Part shown: positions 8,594-15,363 of the stretch, one piece after another
Position numbering within the stretch: the stretch's first letter is position 1
Layout: each line of letters opens with the position of its first letter
Assembly: GCA_016187925.1 (NCBI GenBank)
Contig: JACPIS010000009.1
Coordinates: forward strand, 124,001 to 188,000
Reading direction: 5' to 3'
DNA from: Opitutia bacterium
Lineage (GTDB): Bacteria; Verrucomicrobiota; Verrucomicrobiia; Opitutales; Opitutaceae
DNA: 64,000 nt
Position numbers and translations under genes: made by a program
Notes under the pieces: model-generated
Told to the model about the DNA's origin: nothing
What the model saw: the letters and a program-made list of their open reading frames with translations, nothing else
The model's database searches: none

Positions 8594-9363
8594 GCTCCCC
8601 TGTCATCTGTTTCGGCCAGCAACCCTGTGGTTTTTTCCCGCGCCGTTTTCTCTACGCCAAGTTCATGACGGCCCGCCGCCTCCAATCCGAGATCGGCGGC
8701 GAGATCGTGTTCTTCCTGCACGACAGCGACCACGATTGCCGCGAGACGCAGACCACGCTGCGCCACCGCAAGACCGGTGAACCCGCCACGATCAATTTCA
8801 CCTTTGCGAACAAGGTGCAGCGCAAGTGGTCGCCGCTCTTTCTCAAGCGCATCCCGGTCGACTGGCCGGCCAACACTGCGCGCCAACTCGGCGCCTACGT
8901 CGAGCCGCGCGCCATCGAGGCCTTCAAGCAGGTGACGGCGACCAACGCCGCCGACTTCTGCCTCGAGATGTACCGGCACATGGGCCTGCTCGAGGGCGTG
9001 CGCGTCGTCCGCTCGGGCGACCCGGCCGTCCGCCGGGCGGCGTGCGCGATCGACGATTTTTTCGTGGACGTGCCGCACGCCGGCGAGATCGTCCGCGCGC
9101 GTCGGCTCGGCGGCGCGCTGAAGCTCCACGAGGGCGGCGACAGCTACCTCACCCTGCCCGACACCCCCTACACCAAGGAGCAGATCAGCCCGACCCGCGA
9201 CAGCCGGTTGCGCTGGATGCAATCCGTGATTCACTGCACGCATTACATCGCCGGCGCCGGCGAACAGGCTTATCTCAACCAGGCCGACGCCCCCGACATC
9301 AAGTTCGTCAACCGCGACCCCATCGACCGCTCCGATGAAGCCTACTCCGACTTCCCGTCCTGA
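8590..9363 (+). CDS. compact BshC-like protein (putative bacillithiol cysteine-adding enzyme)
   Basis: A 257-residue cytosolic protein. Four BshC-like motifs occur in the right order: F-G-Q-Q-P near residue 8-12 (BshC GGQQ), H-D-S-D-H-D-C-R-E-T at about 44-53 (BshC GEDHDxxE), G-L-L-E-G-V-R-V-V-R-S-G-D-P (BshC GLxxxxSGDP), and I-A-G-A-G-E-Q-A-Y-L at about 222-231 (BshC AGPGExxY). BshC attaches cysteine to GlcN-malate in the last step of bacillithiol synthesis. Family members are about 540 residues with a C-terminal coiled coil that is missing here. It overlaps bshB by 29 bp, and bshA follows. Identification is by motif comparison from memory; the activity is inference. Confidence 0.65.
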   Translation: MSSPVICFGQQPCGFFPRRFLYAKFMTARRLQSEIGGEIVFFLHDSDHDCRETQTTLRHRKTGEPATINFTFANKVQRKWSPLFLKRIPVDWPANTARQLGAYVEPRAIEAFKQVTATNAADFCLEMYRHMGLLEGVRVVRSGDPAVRRAACAIDDFFVDVPHAGEIVRARRLGGALKLHEGGDSYLTLPDTPYTKEQISPTRDSRLRWMQSVIHCTHYIAGAGEQAYLNQADAPDIKFVNRDPIDRSDEAYSDFPS

Positions 9364-10063
9364 ACCCCTCCTCGCCTTCGGCGCCCACCCGGACGACATC
9401 GAGTTCGGCTGCGGCGGCGTCATCGCCCGTGAGGCGCGCGCCGGCCGGCCCGTCCATCTGGTCGTCTGCTCGCGCGGCGAGGCCGGCACCAACGGCTCCC
9501 CGGCCGAGCGCGCCGAGGAGGCCGCCAAGGCCGCCCAACTGCTCGGCGCCACGCTGGAGTTCGTCGAATTCGACGGCGACGCGCATCTCGAAGTGCGCGC
9601 GGCCCACAGCATCAGGCTCGCCGGCATCCTGCGCCGCATCCGTCCGACACTCGTGCTGGCGCCCAGCCTCGAGCAGAACCAGCATCCCGACCACTGGCGC
9701 CTCGGCCAGATCGTGCGCGACGCCACGCGCCTCGCCCGCTACGGCGGCGTGGCGGAACTCAAGACGCAGACGCCGCATGCCATCGGGCAACTGTTCTTCT
9801 ACGCCGTCTCACCCGACGCCGAACCGGCGGGGCTGCCGGTGCTGATCGACATCTCCTCCCCGGAGGTAGTCGCCGCGTGGACCGCCGCCATGGAAGCGCA
9901 CGCTTCGCAACTGAAGACCCGCAATTACGCCGAGCTGCAACTCGCGCGCGCCCGCGTGCACGGCCTGCGTGCCGGCCTCGCCCACGCCCAGCCGCTCTGG
10001 CCGAACGACCCGCTCGTCTTGGACACGCTGGCCCCGCTCGCCCGCTCCGCCCGGCGGTTCTGA
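9335..10063 (+). CDS. bshB1: PIG-L deacetylase BshB (GlcNAc-malate deacetylase)
   Basis: The product has 242 residues and no signal peptide, so unlike the larger PIG-L protein of this window it is cytosolic. The zinc-binding motif A-H-P-D-D-I-E-F-G-C-G-G is at 17-28 and the second motif N-Q-H-P-D-H-W at about 115-121. S-R-G-E-A-G-T-N-G-S and R-x-x-E-x-x-x-A-A match the BshB1 branch. The reaction is removal of acetate from GlcNAc-malate, giving GlcN-malate. The start overlaps the BshC-like gene by 29 bp, an unusually long coupling overlap, and bshA lies downstream after a repeat-filled gap of about 200 bp. Confidence 0.85.
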   Translation: MKPTPTSRPEPLLAFGAHPDDIEFGCGGVIAREARAGRPVHLVVCSRGEAGTNGSPAERAEEAAKAAQLLGATLEFVEFDGDAHLEVRAAHSIRLAGILRRIRPTLVLAPSLEQNQHPDHWRLGQIVRDATRLARYGGVAELKTQTPHAIGQLFFYAVSPDAEPAGLPVLIDISSPEVVAAWTAAMEAHASQLKTRNYAELQLARARVHGLRAGLAHAQPLWPNDPLVLDTLAPLARSARRF

Positions 10064-10082
10064 ATTGAAACGAGCCTTTTTT

Positions 10083-10258
10083 GACCACGGATTCCACGGA
10101 TGAACACGGATCAAGCCGCTCGTTTCTGTCATTCTGAACGCAGTGAAGAATCCAACAGGATGTGCGGTGGCAACCAGACCGGTGAATTCTTCGCTCCGCT
10201 CAGAATGACATGCTGGCGACCACTCGCTGCTTTTGTGTGTTTCGTGTATTTCGTGGTT
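10083..10258. repeat. composite intergenic repeat, second copy
   Basis: The palindromic unit at 10128-10209 (82 bp, GTCATTCTGAACGCAGTGAA at the left and CTTCGCTCCGCTCAGAATGAC at the right) is enclosed by GACCACGGATTCCACGGATG (from 10083) and by TTTTGTGTGTTTCGTGTATT (from 10231), which runs into TTCGTGGTT. It fills the gap between bshB and bshA. The left flank is the same family as at 6497 and 26236; the right flank differs from the copy at 6639, so the flanks are exchangeable modules. Confidence 0.8.
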
Positions 10259-10265
10259 AGCTCCC

Positions 10266-11399
10266 ATGCCTGACCGCCCGCTCAAGATCGGCATCACCTG
10301 CTACCCGTCCGTCGGCGGCAGCGGCATCCTCGCGTCCGAGCTGGGCGAGGAATTGGCGGCGCGCGGACACGAGATCCACTTCATCAGCTACGAGCAGCCG
10401 TTCCGCATGCCGGAGGGGCCGCGGGTGTTTTTCCACCCGGTGATCGTCAACAGCTACGATCTCTTCAAGTATCCCGACTACACCCTGCCGCTCTCGGTGA
10501 AGATGGCCGAGGTGAGCAAGGAGCACGCGCTCGACGTGCTGCACGTGCATTATGCGGTGCCGCACGCCACCGCCGCCGTGCTCGCCCGCGCGATGCTGCA
10601 CGAGGAGCACCGGCTGCGCATCATCACCACGCTGCACGGCACCGACACGACTCTGCTCGGCCGCGACCCCGGCTACGGCCCGGCCATCCGTCATGCGCTG
10701 GAGCACTCCGACGCCATCACGACCGTCTCGGAGTTCATGCGCCGCGAGACCGTGCGGCTGCTCGGCGTGCAACGGCCGATCGAGGTCATCCATAATTTCT
10801 TCGAGCCCCACCACGCCCCGCACCGCCGCACCGAGGTGCGCCGCGAGCTCGGGCTGGCCGACGGCGAAGCGCTGTTGATCCACCTCTCGAATCTCCGGCC
10901 GCTCAAGCGCATCGACCTGCTGCTCGAGACCGCCGCGCGGCTGAAGGAGCGCCTGCCCTTCAAGCTCGTCATCCTCGCCGGCGCGGACTTCTCGCCGTTC
11001 CGGGCCGAGGTGGAGCGGCGCGGGCTGGGCGACCGCGTGCTCGTCCGCGAGCGCGTGACCGACATCGAGGATTACCTCCAAGCGGCCGATCTCGGCCTGT
11101 TCACTTCGGAAACGGAGAGTTTCTGCCTCAGCATCCTCGAACTGATGAGCCTCGGCTGCCCGAGTGCGGCGTTCGACGTCGGCGGCATCCCCGAGGTGAC
11201 CGTTTCCGGCGAGACCGGCCTGCTCGTGCCGTTTGGCGACACCACCGCGCTGGCGGCCGGCATCGAAGCGTTGCTGCGCGACCCGGCCCGGCGCGAGGCC
11301 ATGGGGCAAAACGCCCGCACGCGGGCGCGCGAAGAATTCTCCGCCGCGGCCATCGTCCCACGCTACGAGGCGCTCTACCGGCGTGTCTGCGGGTGCTGA
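10266..11399 (+). CDS. bshA: BshA, N-acetyl-alpha-D-glucosaminyl L-malate synthase (GT4)
   Basis: The product has 377 residues and is a GT-B fold glycosyltransferase of family 4. N-terminal Rossmann signature: C-Y-P-S-V-G-G-S-G-I-L-A-S-E-L-G near residue 8-23. The region H-V-H-Y-A-V-P-H-A is characteristic of BshA, and the E-x7-E motif lies in S-E-T-E-S-F-C-L-S-I-L-E-L-M-S-L-G at about 280-296. It transfers GlcNAc from UDP-GlcNAc to L-malate, the first step of bacillithiol synthesis. The ATG at 10266 opens the first beta strand. It is in the same direction as bshC-like and bshB but separated by a repeat element, so it may have its own promoter. Confidence 0.9.
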   Translation: MPDRPLKIGITCYPSVGGSGILASELGEELAARGHEIHFISYEQPFRMPEGPRVFFHPVIVNSYDLFKYPDYTLPLSVKMAEVSKEHALDVLHVHYAVPHATAAVLARAMLHEEHRLRIITTLHGTDTTLLGRDPGYGPAIRHALEHSDAITTVSEFMRRETVRLLGVQRPIEVIHNFFEPHHAPHRRTEVRRELGLADGEALLIHLSNLRPLKRIDLLLETAARLKERLPFKLVILAGADFSPFRAEVERRGLGDRVLVRERVTDIEDYLQAADLGLFTSETESFCLSILELMSLGCPSAAFDVGGIPEVTVSGETGLLVPFGDTTALAAGIEALLRDPARREAMGQNARTRAREEFSAAAIVPRYEALYRRVCGC

Positions 11400-11433
11400 G
11401 CGAGGCGCGGCGATGCGAGTGGAGGCGCTGCCT

Positions 11434-11516
11434 GTCATCCTGAGCGGAGCGAAGGATCCATGGCCCCCGGCTGAACATGTACAAAAGCCTGGATTCTTCG
11501 CTGCGCTCAGAATGAC
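11434..11516. repeat. palindromic 83-bp intergenic repeat, third copy
   Basis: It starts GTCATCCTGAGCGGAGCGAA and ends ATTCTTCGCTGCGCTCAGAA then TGAC. The arms are reverse complements over about 26 bases; the loop differs from the other two copies. It lies just after the bshA stop, where it could also act as a transcript end. No outer GACCACGGAT module is visible here. Confidence 0.8.
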
Positions 11517-11740
11517 AAGGATGGAGAATTGGCTGGTTCTCGGCCGATGTGCTTCTGCTGGATTGTATCGGCGATACACACGGAGGCGCGACGCGAGGTC
11601 GCACCCTACGACTCTGCTGTCCAGCAGAGCGACGAGCCGCGGCTCATCCGGAGGATTCGCCCTACCCGGACAAACCCGACGGCGACGAATCCATTTAACC
11701 GCCCCGGCACTCTGGAGTCGCATCGGCACCGCGCAAAAAA
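11517..11740. other. gene-free stretch made of several small palindromes
   Basis: About 220 bases between bshA and the phosphofructokinase terminator hold no convincing gene. Several adjacent hairpins are visible: GTATCGGCGATAC, CTCTGCTGTCCAGCAGAG and GAGCCGCGGCTC. Motifs such as GCGACGCGAGGTCGC and CGGAGGATTCGCCCTACCCG look like family words of dispersed repeats. I read it as a repeat mosaic. Confidence 0.5.
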
Positions 11741-11765
11741 GAAGCCCGCGGAATCCGCGGGCTTC
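11741..11765 (-). terminator. Rho-independent terminator of the phosphofructokinase gene
   Basis: An 11-bp perfect stem GAAGCCCGCGG / CCGCGGGCTTC with a 3-base loop is followed on the minus strand by TTTTTT (AAAAAA at 11735-11740 on the plus strand). It lies 30 bp after the stop of the minus-strand pfp gene. Confidence 0.9.
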
Positions 11766-11794
11766 GGGGAGAGAGGAATTCGCTGACGCGTGTC

Positions 11795-13030
11795 TCAGAC
11801 CGCGGCCGCCTTGCGCGGGCGGCCGATCTTCTGGCCGGTGCGGACGAGGATTTCCTGGAACCAGCGCTGGCGCAGGTCGAATTCCTTGCCGCCCTTGATG
11901 CGGGCGTGCTCGATGGCGCGGAGCTGGTGGTTGTGATCGTCGTCCTCGCCGATCAGGCCGGACTCGCCGCGCAGGGCGCACTCGACCGCGTGGACCACGC
12001 AGCGCTCGATGAGCGCCAGGTCGGTCTCGTTGGCCGGCGCGGAGCGGGAGAAATAGCCGCTCTTCTGCACGAGGACCTTGTCGGCCTTGAGCTGCTTGGC
12101 GAATTGCTTGGAGAACCAGCCTCCGACGTTGACCGTGTCGAGCTTTACGTGGCCGAAGGCGTCGCGCTGTACCGGCTCGCCCCTCGATTCCATCTCCGCG
12201 ACCACGGTCTCGACACAGGCGCCTTCGCTGATGAAGAGGTTCACGTTGCCCTGCTTGTCCATCAGGCCGTGCAGGCGCTCGACCTCGGCCTCGAGGTTGA
12301 GCTCCATCTCGGGCAGGTAGACGCCGTGCACGGTCCAGCGCTCCGGGCTGAGCCCGAGCTCGGGCACGAACACGCCGCCGTCGACGAAGCGCAGGTACTC
12401 GCGCGTGGTGGCGGCGGTCAGCCAGCCGCTGTGCCGGCCCATGATCTCGTGGATGATGAGCATGCGCGAGCTGGCGCCGTGCTCGCTGACGACGTTCTGG
12501 AAATACTTCGCGCCCTGCTCGGCCGCGGTGAGCGCACCGAGGCTCTGGCGGACGGGCGAGATGTCGTTGTCGATGGTCTTGGGCAGGCCGATGACGGAAA
12601 GCTCGTAGCCGTGCGAACGGAGGAACGCCGCGAGGTCGGCCGCCGCGGTGTTGGTGTCGTCGCCGCCGATGGTGTGGAGCACGTCGACGCGGTCGCGGCG
12701 CAGCTGCTCGGCGGCCACGCGGCGCGGGTCCTGCCCGGCAAGGACGAGGCCGCGTTTCACGCAGTCGTCGACATTGGTCAGGCGCACGCGGCTGTTGCCG
12801 ATGGGGCTGCCGCCGTAGCGGCGCAGGATGCCGGCCTGGGCGCGCATGTCGTCGGTGACCTTGATGGAATCGCCCTTCAGCAACCCCTTGTAGCCCGAAC
12901 GGTAGCAGATGATCTCGGTCTCGGGGGAGGCTTCGGTATAGACACGGATGAGTTCACCGACGGCGGCGCTCAGGCAGGGCGCGAGACCACCGGCGGTCAG
13001 GATGGCGACTTTGCGAGGTTGGATGGACAC
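11795..13030 (-). CDS. pfp: PPi-dependent 6-phosphofructokinase
   Basis: The product has 411 residues. It interconverts fructose 6-phosphate and fructose 1,6-bisphosphate in glycolysis/gluconeogenesis. The phosphoryl-donor motif is G-G-D-D-T-N-T at about 121-127; Asp-Asp in place of Gly-Asp, together with Lys in P-K-T-I-D-N-D (about 151-157), marks the PPi-using type. M-G-R-H-S-G-W at about 196-202 binds substrate. The ending K-I-G-R-P-R-K-A-A-A-V is basic. The gene stands alone with its own terminator, and upstream are a hairpin in the leader and a 15-bp palindrome that may be an operator. The PPi preference is inference from motifs. Confidence 0.92.
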   Translation of the reverse strand: MSIQPRKVAILTAGGLAPCLSAAVGELIRVYTEASPETEIICYRSGYKGLLKGDSIKVTDDMRAQAGILRRYGGSPIGNSRVRLTNVDDCVKRGLVLAGQDPRRVAAEQLRRDRVDVLHTIGGDDTNTAAADLAAFLRSHGYELSVIGLPKTIDNDISPVRQSLGALTAAEQGAKYFQNVVSEHGASSRMLIIHEIMGRHSGWLTAATTREYLRFVDGGVFVPELGLSPERWTVHGVYLPEMELNLEAEVERLHGLMDKQGNVNLFISEGACVETVVAEMESRGEPVQRDAFGHVKLDTVNVGGWFSKQFAKQLKADKVLVQKSGYFSRSAPANETDLALIERCVVHAVECALRGESGLIGEDDDHNHQLRAIEHARIKGGKEFDLRQRWFQEILVRTGQKIGRPRKAAAV

Positions 13031-13053
13031 GGATTTGACTGTATGCGTTTAGG

Positions 13054-13074
13054 CCCGCCCAACAAGTGGGCGGG
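13054..13074 (-). promoter_or_regulatory. hairpin in the phosphofructokinase leader
   Basis: CCCGCCC (13054-13060) and GGGCGGG (13068-13074) form a 7-bp GC stem with a 7-base loop, 24 bp before the pfp ATG on the minus strand. It would sit in the 5' untranslated region close to the ribosome site. No function is established. Confidence 0.45.
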
Positions 13075-13080
13075 GGAATA

Positions 13081-13095
13081 TGACAGACTCTGTCA
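13081..13095. promoter_or_regulatory. perfect 15-bp palindrome, possible operator of pfp
   Basis: TGACAGA-C-TCTGTCA is a perfect 7-1-7 inverted repeat, 51 bp upstream of the pfp start. Size and position fit a dimeric repressor site over a promoter, but no regulator is encoded alongside and I recognise no known consensus. Confidence 0.4.
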
Positions 13096-13255
13096 CGTGA
13101 GGCATGGAGAAGGACGACTTTTGTAGCCGCCCTCATGCCAGCCAATCCCGCACTGTGTGCACCGGGGAAGTATTAGCGCACTGAAACCATCTCACCAGCC
13201 TGGCTCGCGGAAGTTTTTGATTTCCAGCGACCGCAAGTCGGATAAAACCCCGCAC

Positions 13256-13618
13256 ATGCCCGCCGACGAAGAACCGAAGCCCCGGCAATTCACGCTCAAG
13301 GCGAAGGAATTCGACCGCGTCAACGCGCCGCGCGGTGCGCAGGAGCCGTCGGCCGACCACGATGTCTACGCCATCCGCCAGCAAATCCGCGCGAGAGAGC
13401 AGGCCGCGGGCTTCGACGAACTCAAGCCTCTCCCGCCGCGCCGGAGCCGCCGCCGGCGCGACTACTGGATGCTTATGCTGCTGGGCAACGGCTTCTTCGG
13501 CGCCGCCGCCCTCATCGGCCACAGCAACCCGGTGGTATTCGTCGCCGGACTCGGCGGCGCGATCATCTTCAGCATCGGTCTGACTTGGGTCATGTGGTTC
13601 ATCATGGAGAATTATTAA
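13256..13618 (+). CDS. small two-helix membrane protein, unknown function
   Basis: A protein of 120 residues that I do not recognise. The first 70 residues are hydrophilic and charged (K-A-K-E-F-D-R-V-N then Q-Q-I-R-A-R-E-Q). A basic stretch P-P-R-R-S-R-R-R-R follows, then two transmembrane helices at about 70-88 and 93-115. By the positive-inside rule the N-terminal domain should be cytoplasmic. The ATG at 13256 is chosen because upstream in-frame codons overlap the palindromic leader of pfp. It is divergent from pfp and followed by a long hairpin. Confidence 0.7.
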   Translation: MPADEEPKPRQFTLKAKEFDRVNAPRGAQEPSADHDVYAIRQQIRAREQAAGFDELKPLPPRRSRRRRDYWMLMLLGNGFFGAAALIGHSNPVVFVAGLGGAIIFSIGLTWVMWFIMENY

Positions 13619-13639
13619 AGCCCTCCCGTCATCACGTGG

Positions 13640-13689
13640 GGTATTTTGACCCGGTCGCGTAAAAAGTCTCGCGACCGACCGTTAATACC
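13640..13689 (+). terminator. long imperfect hairpin between a membrane protein and a PEP-CTERM gene
   Basis: Outer arms GGTATT/AATACC and inner arms CGGTCGCG/CGCGACCG (13652-13659 and 13670-13677) form a 50-base imperfect palindrome with an internal bubble and a 10-base loop. TTTTT follows at about 13693-13697. It may terminate the upstream gene or lie over the promoter of the PEP-CTERM gene 15 bp downstream. Confidence 0.5.
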
Positions 13690-13703
13690 TCATTTTTGCA
13701 ATA

Positions 13704-14495
13704 GTGGTCACCTCTCTCTATCGGCCGATCCGGCTCGTTGCCGGTTTGCTCTTGGCTGCCTTTCTAGCCACCCAGCCACTGCGCGCGCAGACGGTGCTGG
13801 TGCTCTTTGGTTCTTCCTCATCGACGTATGGCAATGACGTCGTCACGAAGCTCCAGGGCTCAGGACTGTATCCGGGCGGTGTCACCTTGGCCGGCAATGC
13901 CACCCCCACCTTGGCTCAATTGCAGCAGTACAATGCGGTGCTCGTATTTACCGATAGTGGCGGCTTCGTCGATCCCATCGCCGTCGGCAATGTGCTTGCC
14001 GACTACGTCGACGCCGGCGGCGGCGTGGTGGAAGCCGTGTTCTCCAACGGGAGTATTTCGATTACCGGGCGCTGGCAAACCGGCGGTTACACGGCGTTCA
14101 CCTCAGGCGGCCAAGCATCGGGGACCACCCTCACGCTGGGCACCGTCTACGACTCACTCAGCCCCCTGCTGACCGGAGTGACGACCTTCTCCGGCGGCAC
14201 CTCATCGTACTACTCCACTGGCAGCCTGCGTTCCGGAGCGATCCGCGTCGCAGACTGGAGCAACGGGGTTCCACTCGTAGCCATCAGCCCGGGCTTCAAT
14301 GGTCGGATTGTTTCCCTGAATTTCTTTCCGCCATCATCAGATATCCGCTCGGATTTCTGGGACTCCAGCACCAACGGTCTCAGGCTCATGACCAATTCGC
14401 TGAATTTCGTCTCCATCCCCGAGCCCTCGACCTGCGTGTTGCTCAGCCTCGGCCTCGTTGGGCTCTTTTGGAGGAATCGTCGGCGCCTCTGCTAA
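13704..14495 (+). CDS. PEP-CTERM sorted exported protein
   Basis: The product has 263 residues. Signal peptide 1-29 (L-L-L-A-A-F-L-A-T-Q-P-L-R-A-Q), then a Ser/Thr/Gly-rich beta-strand-rich body. It ends I-P-E-P-S-T-C-V-L-L-S-L-G-L-V-G-L-F-W followed by R-N-R-R-R, a canonical PEP-CTERM sorting tail recognised by an exosortase (EpsH). Such proteins go to the cell surface or exopolysaccharide matrix. Early strands V-L-V-L-F-G-S-S-S and A-V-L-V-F-T-D-S-G-G suggest a flavodoxin/GATase-like fold rather than a pure adhesin. The start is GTG. The following gene carries the same tail; no exosortase is in this window. Confidence 0.85.
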   Translation: MVTSLYRPIRLVAGLLLAAFLATQPLRAQTVLVLFGSSSSTYGNDVVTKLQGSGLYPGGVTLAGNATPTLAQLQQYNAVLVFTDSGGFVDPIAVGNVLADYVDAGGGVVEAVFSNGSISITGRWQTGGYTAFTSGGQASGTTLTLGTVYDSLSPLLTGVTTFSGGTSSYYSTGSLRSGAIRVADWSNGVPLVAISPGFNGRIVSLNFFPPSSDIRSDFWDSSTNGLRLMTNSLNFVSIPEPSTCVLLSLGLVGLFWRNRRRLC

Positions 14496-14528
14496 GCGTC
14501 CGTTTGCTTCAACCGCAGCATCCTTTCC

Positions 14529-15356
14529 GTGATCACTTCGCCCTTCCGACCGTTTCGTCTTCTCGCCGCTGCATTTTGGGCCATTTGTATTCTTTTTGTC
14601 CCAAGCCGCCTGGCGGCACAGCTGGTGGTCTACGGTGTAGCGACAGACAATACCCTTTACTCGGTCAACGTGACAACCGCCACCGTCACGCTCATCGGTT
14701 CAACCGGCATTGGCTCAATGGAAGGACTCGCACTTTCTCCCGGCGGGCTGCTATTCGGCACCGACTCCAATGGGCAGCTCTATTCCATTAGCCTTACCAC
14801 CGGCCTGGCGACGTCGATCGGCAACACTGGTGTTGGCAACATCGAGGCCCTCGACTTCGCCGGCTCCACCCTGCTGGGTGCAACGTTTTCCACGTCCACG
14901 CCAACGATTTTCTCGATCGATACTACGACCGGCAGTATCACGAATCTGATCACGCTCACCTCGCCCTTGAGCGGCTCGACGCGCGCGATGGCCGTGCTTG
15001 ATAGCAATACAGTCTTTTTGACGGCTGATACGACTGGAGGCGCCAACCTATATAGGGTCGACCTTACAACCGGCACATCAACCTTGGTGGGGTTAATGCC
15101 CGGCCTTGGAGCCACGACCCACCAATTTGCCGCGATGGACATCGCTAGTGACGGCCAACTTTACGGCTTGGATAATGACGGCGCTCTCTGGCGCATCAAT
15201 CAGACCGACGCTAGCGTAACCCTGCTCGGCAATACCGGCGGGCATTTCTGGCTCGACGCGACTGCTGTCGCTGTCCCCGAGCCTTCGACCTATGCGCTGA
15301 TGACCCTCGGCCTCGCCGGACTCCTCTGGCGGAACCGCCGGCGTTTCGCTGGCTGA
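14529..15356 (+). CDS. PEP-CTERM sorted exported beta-propeller-like protein
   Basis: The product has 275 residues. Signal peptide 1-30, then repeated blade-like segments with L-Y-S-V-N-V-T-T-A-T-V-T-L-I-G-S-T-G, L-Y-S-I-S-L-T-T-G-L-A-T-S-I-G and L-Y-R-V-D-L-T-T-G-T-S-T-L-V-G. The spacing resembles DUF4394/propeller surface proteins. It ends V-P-E-P-S-T-Y-A-L-M-T-L-G-L-A-G-L-L-W then R-N-R-R-R, the PEP-CTERM exosortase signal. The GTG start lies 33 bp after the previous PEP-CTERM gene, so the two are probably co-transcribed. It ends only 7 bp from the convergent pheA stop. Confidence 0.87.
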   Translation: MITSPFRPFRLLAAAFWAICILFVPSRLAAQLVVYGVATDNTLYSVNVTTATVTLIGSTGIGSMEGLALSPGGLLFGTDSNGQLYSISLTTGLATSIGNTGVGNIEALDFAGSTLLGATFSTSTPTIFSIDTTTGSITNLITLTSPLSGSTRAMAVLDSNTVFLTADTTGGANLYRVDLTTGTSTLVGLMPGLGATTHQFAAMDIASDGQLYGLDNDGALWRINQTDASVTLLGNTGGHFWLDATAVAVPEPSTYALMTLGLAGLLWRNRRRFAG

Positions 15357-15363
15357 GTGCCGC

